The notes: a model not told the origin generated them from the sequence alone. A stretch of 5,603 nt of DNA from Bacteroidota bacterium (GCA_022560715.1 JADFSQ010000157.1:1-5603); one strand, 5' to 3'. Shown: positions 1-5,312, counted from the first letter of the stretch. Numbers and translations: made by a program.

Positions 1-330
1 CTGGCTGGTCATCAATAGTGTACGATTCATTCCACCGGCACCATACATAGCCGAAGAGACGCCAATGAGCAATTCCACACTTTCCAAATCGATCTGAGAC
101 AATCCGATAATGTTGCCGGCCGCAAAACTTAATCCCGGCGCTACATTTTCCATTCCGTCCACAAACTGATTGAACCGGTAGTTTGTATTGTTATTGAATC
201 CACGTGTATTCGGAACCCTGAAGGTGAGGCTTTGTACATTCATGTCCACACCTTTCAAATTATACAACCCGTCGTAGAAATTAGCAGAGGTAGTCTGCTG
301 TAGTTTTACGATATCAATTTTTTCAATGCT
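1..330 (-). CDS. TonB-dependent receptor, plug-domain fragment (both ends missing)
   Basis: This outer-membrane receptor would use TonB/ExbBD energy to import a ligand such as a siderophore, vitamin or glycan; the ligand cannot be told from this piece. The minus strand is open from about 330 down to 1 (110 codons) with no stop. It reads SIEKIDIVKLQQT, then FYDGLYNLKGVDM, TRGFNNNTNYRFNQFVDGM, AAGNIIGLSQIDLESVELL and SSAMYGAGGMNRTLL, the order found in TonB plug domains (PF07715) of Bacteroidota receptors. The signal peptide, any N-terminal carboxypeptidase-regulatory-like domain and the whole beta-barrel are absent. The barrel side runs off base 1; the N-terminal side stops at the junction near 330-336, beyond which the reading no longer resembles a receptor. 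GC is about 43% and codons such as ctc, ggc and gcc are used more than in the genes that follow. An arginine sits where GGMNGTLL is usual. Family assignment is secure; belonging to the same genome as the rest is doubtful. Confidence 0.88.
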
Positions 331-844
331 GATGTATTGTTTTGTATATACGCCCTTGAAAAGAGTTGGACCTATTGCAGTTTTTGTTGGAGCGATTCCA
401 GGAGCATTGCCACCTTTATTGGGTTGGGTTGCTGCAACCGGTCATATCACATATGAGGCATTGATAATTTTTGGTATTCAGTTTATCTGGCAATTCCCAC
501 ATTTTTGGGCTATTGGCTGGTTCTTGCATAAAGACTATCAAAAAGCAGGATTTAATATGTTGCCAACCGGGAAGCAAGACAAAGGTACTGCTGTGCAAAC
601 AATTTTATATACAGTCTGGACTATTATTGTATCTATTATTCCAGTTTTTGGATTTACAGGTAGGCTACATTTAACTATTGCAGGTGCTATAATGGTATTT
701 TTAGTAGGTTTAATAATGTTGTATTATGCTGTTCAGTTATTTAAAAAAATGACTGTAATTGCTGCACGACAATTAATGTTGGCGAGTGTTATATATATTA
801 CGCTTGTACAAATAATATATGTTTTAGATAAATTTATAAGATAA
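326..844 (+). CDS. ctaB: Protoheme IX farnesyltransferase (heme O synthase), C-terminal part only
   Basis: CtaB, a UbiA-family membrane prenyltransferase (PF01040), adds a farnesyl group to heme B to give heme O, the precursor of heme A for aa3/caa3 oxidases. The 172 residues here carry YTPLKRVGPIAVFVGAIPGA, LGWVAATG, the central IQFIWQFPHFWAIGW block and the second aspartate-region motif DYQKAGFNMLP, then hydrophobic helices ending at a TAA. Full-length CtaB is close to 300 residues, so roughly the first 130 are missing, including the N-terminal Asp-rich prenyl-diphosphate site. The ATG at 326 is not a credible start: it falls in receptor-derived sequence, has no ribosome-binding site and opens in the middle of a helix; the frame is simply open from 278. 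The true left limit is the breakpoint near 332-338. The stop is one base before the next ATG (taa-g-atg), so ctaB and the COX3 gene are co-transcribed. As it stands the product would not be active. Confidence 0.9.
   Translation: MLMYCFVYTPLKRVGPIAVFVGAIPGALPPLLGWVAATGHITYEALIIFGIQFIWQFPHFWAIGWFLHKDYQKAGFNMLPTGKQDKGTAVQTILYTVWTIIVSIIPVFGFTGRLHLTIAGAIMVFLVGLIMLYYAVQLFKKMTVIAARQLMLASVIYITLVQIIYVLDKFIR
329..340. other. Head-to-head breakpoint between receptor and ctaB fragments
   Basis: Minus-strand receptor coding is convincing up to about 330-333 (codons agc att gaa aaa). Plus-strand ctaB coding is convincing from about 332-338 (LMYCFVYTPLKR). The two meet within roughly ten bases with no intergenic DNA, and each lacks its own 5' end. 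Composition also changes here, from about 43% to about a third G+C. The bases around gctgatg fit either side, so a few bases of microhomology are possible. This is typical of an inverted chimera from amplification, library or assembly, but a genuine deletion or inversion would look the same in one sequence. The exact base is inferred. Confidence 0.7.
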
Positions 845-845
845 G

Positions 846-1427
846 ATGGATTTAACAGAAGGAACTCTAAAAGAAAAAACCAATCGCGCAAAAAAAATGA
901 TGCTTTGGTTTGGTATTGCATCTCTAATTATGTCTTTTGCAGGTTTAACCAGTGCATATATAGTGAGTAGTAACAGGGAAGATTGGTTAACAGATTTTCA
1001 ATTACCTAATGCTTTTGCTATAAGTGCAGTTGTAATTATTATAAGTAGTCTTACTTTTATTTTAGCAAAAAAAGCCTTAAAGGAAAGTAGAAGACAATTT
1101 GTAACTATTTGGCTATGGATAACTTTAATACTCGGTGTTGTATTTATTTACAATCAATTTTTAGGGTTTAATCAAATTATAGATTTAGGATATAATTTTA
1201 CTGGACCGACAAGCAATATTACCATGACGTTTATTTTTATTATAGCTATTGCGCATATTTTTCATGTAGCAATAGGTTTAATTTGCCTGCTGGTAGTAAT
1301 TTATAATCATTTTAAACAAAAGTATAATGCCAATAATATGCTGGGTTTTGAACTTGCTGCGACTTTCTGGCATTTTGTAGATATTTTATGGTTATACTTG
1401 TTTTTATTTTTATACTTCTTTAGATAA
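846..1427 (+). CDS. ctaE: Cytochrome c oxidase subunit III, short form
   Basis: A COX3-family (PF00510) integral inner-membrane subunit of a caa3-type oxidase; subunit III stabilises subunit I and its proton uptake path but has no redox centre. The 193 residues show five hydrophobic helices at about 19-40, 56-75, 86-106, 126-152 and 170-192, as in five-helix bacterial subunit III/CyoC. The family signature is at the end: FWHFVDILWLYLF with W175, H176 and D179. HIFHVAIG (H137, H140) marks helix 4. The N-terminus is basic (KEKTNRAKK) and presumably cytoplasmic. The ATG lies one base after the ctaB stop, with no purine-rich ribosome site, consistent with translational coupling. A second, longer COX3 gene follows 45 bp later. 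Whether this paralogue sits in the same enzyme complex as the long one is not shown by the sequence. Confidence 0.92.
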   Translation: MDLTEGTLKEKTNRAKKMMLWFGIASLIMSFAGLTSAYIVSSNREDWLTDFQLPNAFAISAVVIIISSLTFILAKKALKESRRQFVTIWLWITLILGVVFIYNQFLGFNQIIDLGYNFTGPTSNITMTFIFIIAIAHIFHVAIGLICLLVVIYNHFKQKYNANNMLGFELAATFWHFVDILWLYLFLFLYFFR

Positions 1428-1437
1428 ATAAATTGAT

Positions 1438-1445
1438 TATTTTTG
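1438..1445 (+). promoter_or_regulatory. Possible Bacteroidota -7 box in the gap between the COX3 genes
   Basis: TATTTTTG fits the TAnnTTTG consensus of the Bacteroidota housekeeping sigma factor and would start transcription about 21 bp before the ATG at 1473. I see no TTTG (-33) at the expected spacing upstream. In DNA this A+T-rich the match can easily be chance. If real, it would give the long COX3 gene a second, internal promoter. Confidence 0.18.
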
Positions 1446-1472
1446 TTCAACTTTTTAAAATAAAATTCATTT

Positions 1473-2468
1473 ATGGATAATACAGTTAGCACTGGAACAG
1501 AAGGTGAAGATTGGGGAGGAGGCAATCAGCCTCTTAAAGCAAGTTATGGTAAAATGATGATGTGGTTTTTCATTGTTTCTGATGCGTTAACCTTTTTAGG
1601 GTTTTTAGCAGCCTATGGTTTTTCAAGATTTAAATTTATAGATTCCTGGCCAATAGCAGACGAGGTATTTACTCATATTCCTTTTTACCATGAGCCTATG
1701 CCTATGATTTATGTGGCTTTCATGACTTTTGTTTTAATTATGTCTTCTGTAACAATGGTTTTAGCGGTAGATGCAGGGCATGAAATGAAAAAAGCCAAAG
1801 TGACTTTTTATATGTTACTTACAATTTTTGGAGGGATGATTTTTGTTGGCTCACAAGCTTGGGAATGGGCAACATTTATTAAAGGAGATTACGGAGCTGT
1901 ACAAACAAAAGGAGGAAATATTTTACAGTTTGGCGAATATGTTGAAAAAGATGGAGAGAAAATATTTAAACGTGTTGCTTTAAGGGATTTTGTAATTGCT
2001 GAAGATGATGGTAGAATTAATCATGAACAAAAAAATGGATTATGGTTTAAAAGCGAGGGGACACAACCAACATATACTGTAGAAGAGGTTATTAAAGGAC
2101 TGGAATCTCATGATAATGTTTTAATTAGAACGGAAATTATCGATGAAAAAGGAGAGAAAACAATACTCTCAAGAGGAAGTTCTTTAAAGCAACTTAAGGA
2201 TAATGGTAAAATTGTTGTGGAAGGTGCTAACCTACATGTAAATGAATATGGCACGCCTTTATTTGCAGATTTTTTCTTCTTTATAACAGGATTTCATGGA
2301 TTTCACGTGTTTTCAGGAGTTATAATTAATATTATTATTTTCTTTAATGTAATACTTGGAACTTACGAACGCAGAAAAAATTACGAAATGGTAGAAAAAG
2401 TTGCTCTTTACTGGCACTTTGTAGATTTAGTTTGGGTATTTGTATTTACATTCTTCTATCTGGTTTAA
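1473..2468 (+). CDS. ctaE: Cytochrome c oxidase subunit III, long form with soluble insert
   Basis: A second COX3-family subunit of the terminal oxidase, 331 residues against about 190-210 for the five-helix form. Helices lie at about 28-50, 78-99, 110-132, 264-296 and 308-331. Family motifs are SQAWEW (127-132), ITGFHGFHVFSGVI (271-284, H275 and H278) and YWHFVDLVWVFVF (313-325, W314, H315, D318). The extra length is one charged, soluble segment of about 130 residues (133-262) between helices 3 and 4, rich in Lys, Glu and Asp, with no cysteines and no cofactor motif I recognise. From memory such inserts occur in other flavobacterial subunit III proteins, so it is probably ancestral here, not a local insertion; its role is unknown. 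Base composition does not change across it. The ATG at 1473 starts a Gly/Asp/Glu-rich N-terminus; the leader is A/T-rich without a Shine-Dalgarno. Subunit IV follows 18 bp after the stop. Confidence 0.92.
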   Translation: MDNTVSTGTEGEDWGGGNQPLKASYGKMMMWFFIVSDALTFLGFLAAYGFSRFKFIDSWPIADEVFTHIPFYHEPMPMIYVAFMTFVLIMSSVTMVLAVDAGHEMKKAKVTFYMLLTIFGGMIFVGSQAWEWATFIKGDYGAVQTKGGNILQFGEYVEKDGEKIFKRVALRDFVIAEDDGRINHEQKNGLWFKSEGTQPTYTVEEVIKGLESHDNVLIRTEIIDEKGEKTILSRGSSLKQLKDNGKIVVEGANLHVNEYGTPLFADFFFFITGFHGFHVFSGVIINIIIFFNVILGTYERRKNYEMVEKVALYWHFVDLVWVFVFTFFYLV

Positions 2469-2486
2469 TAAGATAACAAATTTAAT

Positions 2487-2870
2487 ATGGCAGAACACGC
2501 ACATAATTTAGAAATATTTAGAGGTTTAATTAAGTTTAAATCCAACACTCAAAAAATTTGGGGAGTTTTAGTTTTATTAACTATTGTTACAACTGTTGAA
2601 GTTGCTTTAGGAATATCAAAACCAGAAGCTTTGCTGTCTAATTTTTTTGGCATGAAAATCCTTAATTGGATATTTATTATCTTAACTTTAGTTAAAGCAT
2701 ACTATATTATATGGGACTTTATGCACATGCGAGACGAAACAAAAGCCTTACGTCGTATGGTAATTTGGACGGTTATTTTCTTAATATGTTATTTGCTGTT
2801 TATTCTTTTGCAAGAAGGTGGTTATGTTTTTGATGTGTATAGTAACGGATACATTAAACGAGATTTTTAA
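2487..2870 (+). CDS. ctaF: Cytochrome c oxidase subunit IV (COX4_pro/CyoD family)
   Basis: A small inner-membrane subunit of heme-copper oxidases (PF03626), thought to help assemble or stabilise the subunit I-III core; it carries no redox centre. The 127 residues form three helices at about 23-43, 57-75 and 91-109. The segment VKAYYIIWDFMHMRDETKALRR (69-90) is the recognisable family signature, with helix 2 running into a charged loop. The N-terminus MAEHAHN is His-rich, which is common in bacterial subunit IV. It is 18 bp downstream of the long COX3 gene and is the last gene before the hairpin terminator at 2941-2970, so it probably closes the ctaB-COX3-COX3-COX4 transcription unit. The C-terminal tail after helix 3 (about 18 residues) is polar and not informative. 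The symbol follows the Bacillus caa3 nomenclature; orthology to that particular subunit is inferred from family and position. Confidence 0.85.
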   Translation: MAEHAHNLEIFRGLIKFKSNTQKIWGVLVLLTIVTTVEVALGISKPEALLSNFFGMKILNWIFIILTLVKAYYIIWDFMHMRDETKALRRMVIWTVIFLICYLLFILLQEGGYVFDVYSNGYIKRDF

Positions 2871-2940
2871 AACTAAAAACAAACACTAAATCTTTCGACT
2901 TAAATTTACACAAAATGCGGTCAAAGTGTTAAATATAATT

Positions 2941-2970
2941 AGAAGACGGTTTTTTGTAATCGTCTTTTTT
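2941..2970 (+). terminator. Probable rho-independent terminator after subunit IV
   Basis: AAGACG at 2943-2948 pairs with CGTCTT at 2961-2966. The stem can be extended inward by G-T and two T-A pairs (2949-2951 with 2958-2960) and outward by a G-T and an A-T pair, leaving a loop of about six bases. A run of six T's (2965-2970) follows directly. It sits 71 bp after the subunit IV stop and only 12 bp before the next start codon. It would separate the structural oxidase genes from the assembly-factor genes. Confidence 0.6.
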
Positions 2971-2977
2971 AATTTTG
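2970..2977 (+). promoter_or_regulatory. Possible -7 box for the assembly-factor genes
   Basis: TAATTTTG is an exact match to TAnnTTTG. It begins in the T-tract of the preceding terminator and ends 4 bp before the ATG at 2982. With normal spacing the transcript would begin at about 2984, inside or at the start codon, so it would have to be essentially leaderless. The nearest upstream TTTG (2953-2956) is 13 bp away, shorter than the usual 19-21. The exact -7 match next to a terminator is suggestive, but the poor spacing argues against it. Confidence 0.25.
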
Positions 2978-2981
2978 TACT

Positions 2982-3707
2982 ATGAATTTTAAGAACATAA
3001 AAAAAACGTCAACATTATTAATATTATTCTTTCTTCCTGTCATTTTTCTATTGTTTTTGTATCCATCAACACATAATTATAATGCTTTGGATAGTATTAA
3101 AAAGGATGTTCTCGAAACATCTGCTTTTGCTACCGAAGATGGTGAAACGATTCTTCTTGAAAATAATATTACAGTACTTGGTTTTTTCGGTTTAGAGCCA
3201 ATTGAGAATGCAACATCTGCATTAAATTTAAAAGAACTGATTTATGATAAATTTAAAGGATTCAAACGTTTTCAAATATTGATATTACTTCCTAATGGTG
3301 TAGAAGAACAAGTAAAATTATTGAAGCTAGAATTGTTGAAATATGATGAATTAAAATATTGGCATTTTATTTATGGAGACCAACAAGATATAATTAAGGT
3401 ATTTAATTCGCTTAAAACCAAAGAAATTTTAAATACTGATTTTGCTACAAATCATGTTTTTATTGTTGATAAAGAGCGTAACCAACGAGGACGACTTGAC
3501 GATAGAACAGAAAGAGAGATAGAAAAGGGAGCAGCACTTTACGAAATGAGTTCTTATGATTGTATAGAAGTTGCAGTGTTAAAAAATAAAATGAGCGAAG
3601 ATATACGTATTTTATTTACTGAATACAGACAAAAACGAAAAGGAACTTTTAATTCTGCATCAAGAAGAGATGATGCTTTAAAAGCACAAGATGATGAAAA
3701 AAACTAA
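2982..3707 (+). CDS. Membrane-anchored protein of unknown function, possibly a cysteine-less Sco/thioredoxin-fold relative
   Basis: I do not recognise a named family. The 241-residue protein has a basic start, one hydrophobic helix at about 10-27 and then a soluble domain, so it is probably anchored in the inner membrane facing the periplasm. NNITVLGFFG (61-70) could be the first core strand of a thioredoxin-like fold, with FQILILLPNG (97-106) a second strand. NHVFIVDKERNQRGRLDDR (157-175) closely resembles the late strand and turn of Sco (compare FALIDKNGFIRSRI in the next gene). No CxxxC follows the first strand; the only cysteine is C194 in YDCIEVAVL. The tail (216-241) is very charged. 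The gene starts after the terminator hairpin and overlaps the true Sco gene by 17 bp, so the two are translated together. A structural or partner role in oxidase maturation without copper binding is a reasonable guess, resting on position and fold resemblance only. Confidence 0.75.
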   Translation: MNFKNIKKTSTLLILFFLPVIFLLFLYPSTHNYNALDSIKKDVLETSAFATEDGETILLENNITVLGFFGLEPIENATSALNLKELIYDKFKGFKRFQILILLPNGVEEQVKLLKLELLKYDELKYWHFIYGDQQDIIKVFNSLKTKEILNTDFATNHVFIVDKERNQRGRLDDRTEREIEKGAALYEMSSYDCIEVAVLKNKMSEDIRILFTEYRQKRKGTFNSASRRDDALKAQDDEKN

Positions 3708-4437
3708 TTATTCTTATGTTGGAATAGCACTAATAACATTAGTGTTTGGAATTATATTTATTCCAAGAATTATTAACCGTATTACTAATAAAGATGTGAT
3801 TCGCACAGAAAGTCGGAGCAAGAACATTAGTACACAAGTAAATGATGCTAAGCCATTAGCATTTCTGGAGATTAATGGAGAAGCCAAAAAAGTACCGGCG
3901 TTTAGTTTTACAAATCAAGAAGGAAAAACAATTACTAATAAAGATTACGAAGGGAAAGTATATATAGTAGAATTCTTTTTTACAACCTGCCCAACTATTT
4001 GTCCAAGAATGAATAAAAATTTGGTTCAAATTCAAAATAGTTTTATAGGATTTGAAAATTTTGGAGTAGCTTCATTTACTATAAATCCTGAATATGATAC
4101 GCCAGAAGTTTTAAAAAAATATGCAGTCAAATATGGCATTACAAACCCTAATTGGCATTTAATGACAGGAAATATTGATACTATCTACGATTTGGCAAAC
4201 AAAGGTTTCAATTTATATACAGCCAAAGATGTTGAGGTAGAAGGTGGATTTGAACATTCAGGAAATTTTGCTTTGATAGATAAGAATGGGTTTATTCGTT
4301 CCAGAATAACAGAATCTGGAAATCCTTTAATATATTATAATGGTATTATTTCAGAAGAAGAAATGATGGATGATGAAGGTTATTTAGAAGAGATTAGTAT
4401 GTTAAAAGAAGATATTAAAAAATTATTAAATGAGTGA
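3691..4437 (+). CDS. sco: SCO1/SenC family copper chaperone for cytochrome c oxidase
   Basis: Sco proteins bind copper and act as thiol-disulfide reductants to build the CuA centre of oxidase subunit II in the periplasm. The 248-residue product has one N-terminal helix at about 8-25 that anchors it in the inner membrane, then a thioredoxin-fold domain (PF02630). The copper ligands are all present: C100 and C104 in TTCPTICPRMNK and H189 in FEHSGNFALIDKNG. FTINPEYDTPEVLKKYA (129-145) matches the usual S-x-DP-x-x-DTP block, except that Asn replaces the common Asp at 132. WHLMTG (155-160) is also typical. Translation can begin at 3691 or at the adjacent ATG at 3694. The start lies inside the end of the upstream orphan gene (17-bp overlap), and the stop overlaps the next start by 8 bp, so the three genes form one translationally coupled unit. 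Confidence 0.93.
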   Translation: MMKKTNYSYVGIALITLVFGIIFIPRIINRITNKDVIRTESRSKNISTQVNDAKPLAFLEINGEAKKVPAFSFTNQEGKTITNKDYEGKVYIVEFFFTTCPTICPRMNKNLVQIQNSFIGFENFGVASFTINPEYDTPEVLKKYAVKYGITNPNWHLMTGNIDTIYDLANKGFNLYTAKDVEVEGGFEHSGNFALIDKNGFIRSRITESGNPLIYYNGIISEEEMMDDEGYLEEISMLKEDIKKLLNE

Positions 4438-4963
4438 AAAACAAAACATAGCAAACGAAAAAAAATACAACAAATGGATTATAACTCTTTCAATCTCAAT
4501 TCCACTTGTTGTAGCTGTTTTATTTGGAATTAAAATCCCAAATGTAGCACCTTTGTCTTTTTTGCCTCCAATTTATGCAGCTATTAATGGAGTAACTGCT
4601 GTAATATTAATTTTGGCAGTGTTTCAAATAAAAAAAGGAAACCGAAAATACCATGAGCGATTAATGAAAACAGCAATCTTGTGTTCGGTTTTATTTTTAC
4701 TAATGTACATAGCCTACCACATGACAAGCGATTCTACAAAATTTGGTGGTCAAGGCACAATAAAATATGTGTATTTTACGATTTTAATATCACATATAAT
4801 ATTGTCAGTAGTAGTAATTCCATTTGTTTTGATTACTTATGTTAGAGCCATAACCAACAATTTTGAAAGGCATAAAAAAATAGCAAGAATTACATTTCCG
4901 TTATGGCTGTATGTCGCTGTTTCAGGTGTTGTAGTATATATTATGATTTCACCTTATTATTAA
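4430..4963 (+). CDS. ctaM: DUF420/CtaM family oxidase maturation membrane protein
   Basis: A polytopic inner-membrane protein of the DUF420 family (PF04238). In Staphylococcus aureus the family member CtaM is needed for activity of an aa3-type heme-copper oxidase; the biochemical role is not settled. The 177 residues give five hydrophobic helices at about 16-35, 46-67, 77-97, 112-139 and 152-174. Conserved-looking features are N53 in helix 2, YHERLMKTA (74-82, H75), YIAYHMT (93-99, H97), ISHIILS (120-126, H122) and NFERHKKIARITFPLWLYVAVSGVVVYIM (144-172, H148). The spread of His residues near helix ends would suit heme or metal handling, which is an inference. The start ATG overlaps the Sco stop by 8 bp (atgagtga). 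The family's position next to Sco supports a role in oxidase assembly. The gene is followed by a palindrome-rich spacer. Confidence 0.87.
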   Translation: MSEKQNIANEKKYNKWIITLSISIPLVVAVLFGIKIPNVAPLSFLPPIYAAINGVTAVILILAVFQIKKGNRKYHERLMKTAILCSVLFLLMYIAYHMTSDSTKFGGQGTIKYVYFTILISHIILSVVVIPFVLITYVRAITNNFERHKKIARITFPLWLYVAVSGVVVYIMISPYY

Positions 4964-4980
4964 TTTTAAAAAAAACAAAT

Positions 4981-5069
4981 CCTTTCTCTCCTTTTGGAGA
5001 AATCGAAGATTCGATGAAACAGATAATAAAAATAAAAATTATGAATCAAATGTCCGTAGGACAGAGAGG
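4981..5069. repeat. Palindrome-rich intergenic unit with imperfect terminal inverted repeats
   Basis: The 114-bp gap between ctaM and the CAMC gene holds several inverted repeats. Inside are TCTCC-tttt-GGAGA (4987-5000), ATCGAA-ga-TTCGAT (5002-5015, perfect) and TGTCC-gta-GGACA (5051-5063, perfect). In addition CCTTTCTCTCC (4981-4991) can pair with GGACAGAGAGG (5059-5069) over 11 positions with one G-T pair and one mismatch, closing the whole unit and competing with the inner hairpins. No T-tract follows any hairpin, so a simple rho-independent terminator is unlikely. The layout is like small dispersed REP-type or MITE-like units of bacterial intergenic DNA, or like a structured 5' leader for the gene at 5078. 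Which of these holds cannot be decided from one copy. Confidence 0.5.
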
Positions 5070-5077
5070 CATTTAAT

Positions 5078-5290
5078 ATGAAACGTAAGATTTTCTTTTT
5101 TCTTTTTTCTTTTTTCTTTTTTCTTCAAACAAATGCACAATGTGCCATGTGTCGTGCAGTTTTAGAGAGCGAGGAAGGACAAAACATTGCTAAAGGCATT
5201 AATAACGGCATCGTTTATTTAATGATAATCCCTTATATTCTTATTGGAGGGCTAGGTTATTTTGTGTATAGAAAGCTAAAAAACAAGTAG
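5078..5290 (+). CDS. Small secreted/membrane protein with CAMC motif, function unknown
   Basis: A 70-residue protein with a basic start (MKRK), an extremely Phe-rich hydrophobic stretch and a plausible signal-peptidase site after QTNA (residue 20). The mature part would begin QCAMCRAVLESEEGQN, with C22 and C25 forming a CxxC, and ends in one helix (about 44-65) followed by a basic tail (YRKLKNK). The mature protein would thus have the CxxC in the periplasm and its C-terminus in the cytoplasm. The cysteines could bind copper or heme or exchange disulfides; no sequence proves this. I recall similar short CAMC proteins beside oxidase genes in Bacteroidota, which suggests a conserved gene and not a chance frame. 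The symbol and function are unknown to me. The ATG is preceded by a structured spacer and no Shine-Dalgarno. The signal region is encoded by a 7-bp tandem repeat that could frameshift the gene. Confidence 0.8.
   Translation: MKRKIFFFLFSFFFFLQTNAQCAMCRAVLESEEGQNIAKGINNGIVYLMIIPYILIGGLGYFVYRKLKNK
5091..5125 (+). repeat. Heptanucleotide tandem repeat (CTTTTTT) within the signal-peptide coding region
   Basis: Cytosines stand at 5095, 5102, 5109, 5116 and 5123, each separated by exactly six T's. This gives four perfect CTTTTTT units (5095-5122) flanked by partial units (TTTT at 5091 and CTT to 5125). The unit length is not a multiple of three, so gain or loss of one unit shifts the frame of the CAMC gene. 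Every frame through the tract encodes only Phe, Leu and Ser. Confidence 0.95.
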
Positions 5291-5292
5291 TT

Positions 5293-5312
5293 ATGTTTTT
5301 TTAACATTTTAT
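5293..5312 (+). terminator. Weak candidate terminator after the CAMC gene
   Basis: ATGTT (5293-5297) can pair with AACAT (5303-5307) around a loop of five T's, followed by TTT and more A/T. The five-bp stem has a single G-C pair and would be unstable, so it may not work alone. Its position, 2 bp after the stop at 5290, is right for a terminator. Confidence 0.25.

Noticed and set aside
326..334. ATG 326 (or 332) as the natural start of a short ctaB
   Set aside because: It begins inside a transmembrane helix, within or next to receptor-derived sequence, without a ribosome site, and omits about 130 conserved residues.
416..598. 60-codon minus-strand frame inside ctaB
   Set aside because: It is antisense to strongly conserved CtaB coding (WQFPHFWAIGW, DYQKAGFNMLP) and shows no recognisable protein features.
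471..674. 67-codon plus-strand frame overlapping ctaB in another phase
   Set aside because: It lies wholly inside the ctaB coding region and has no motif of its own.
733..921. 62-codon minus-strand frame across the ctaB/COX3 boundary
   Set aside because: It is antisense to two well-supported genes and looks like chance coding in A+T-rich DNA.
1428..1472. Terminator between the two COX3 genes
   Set aside because: The spacer has T-runs but no inverted repeat able to form a stable stem.
1307..1525. 72-codon minus-strand frame across the COX3/COX3 spacer
   Set aside because: Its Lys/Asn-rich low-complexity product is the expected reverse reading of A+T-rich helix coding; it has no family resemblance.
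1869..2258. Insert in the long COX3 as a recently inserted gene or mobile segment
   Set aside because: The frame is uninterrupted, composition matches the flanks and no target-site duplication or inverted repeat bounds it.
4987..5000. TCTCC-tttt-GGAGA hairpin as the ctaM terminator
   Set aside because: It is followed by aaatcgaag and no T-tract, so it does not meet the rho-independent pattern; it is better treated as part of the palindromic spacer.
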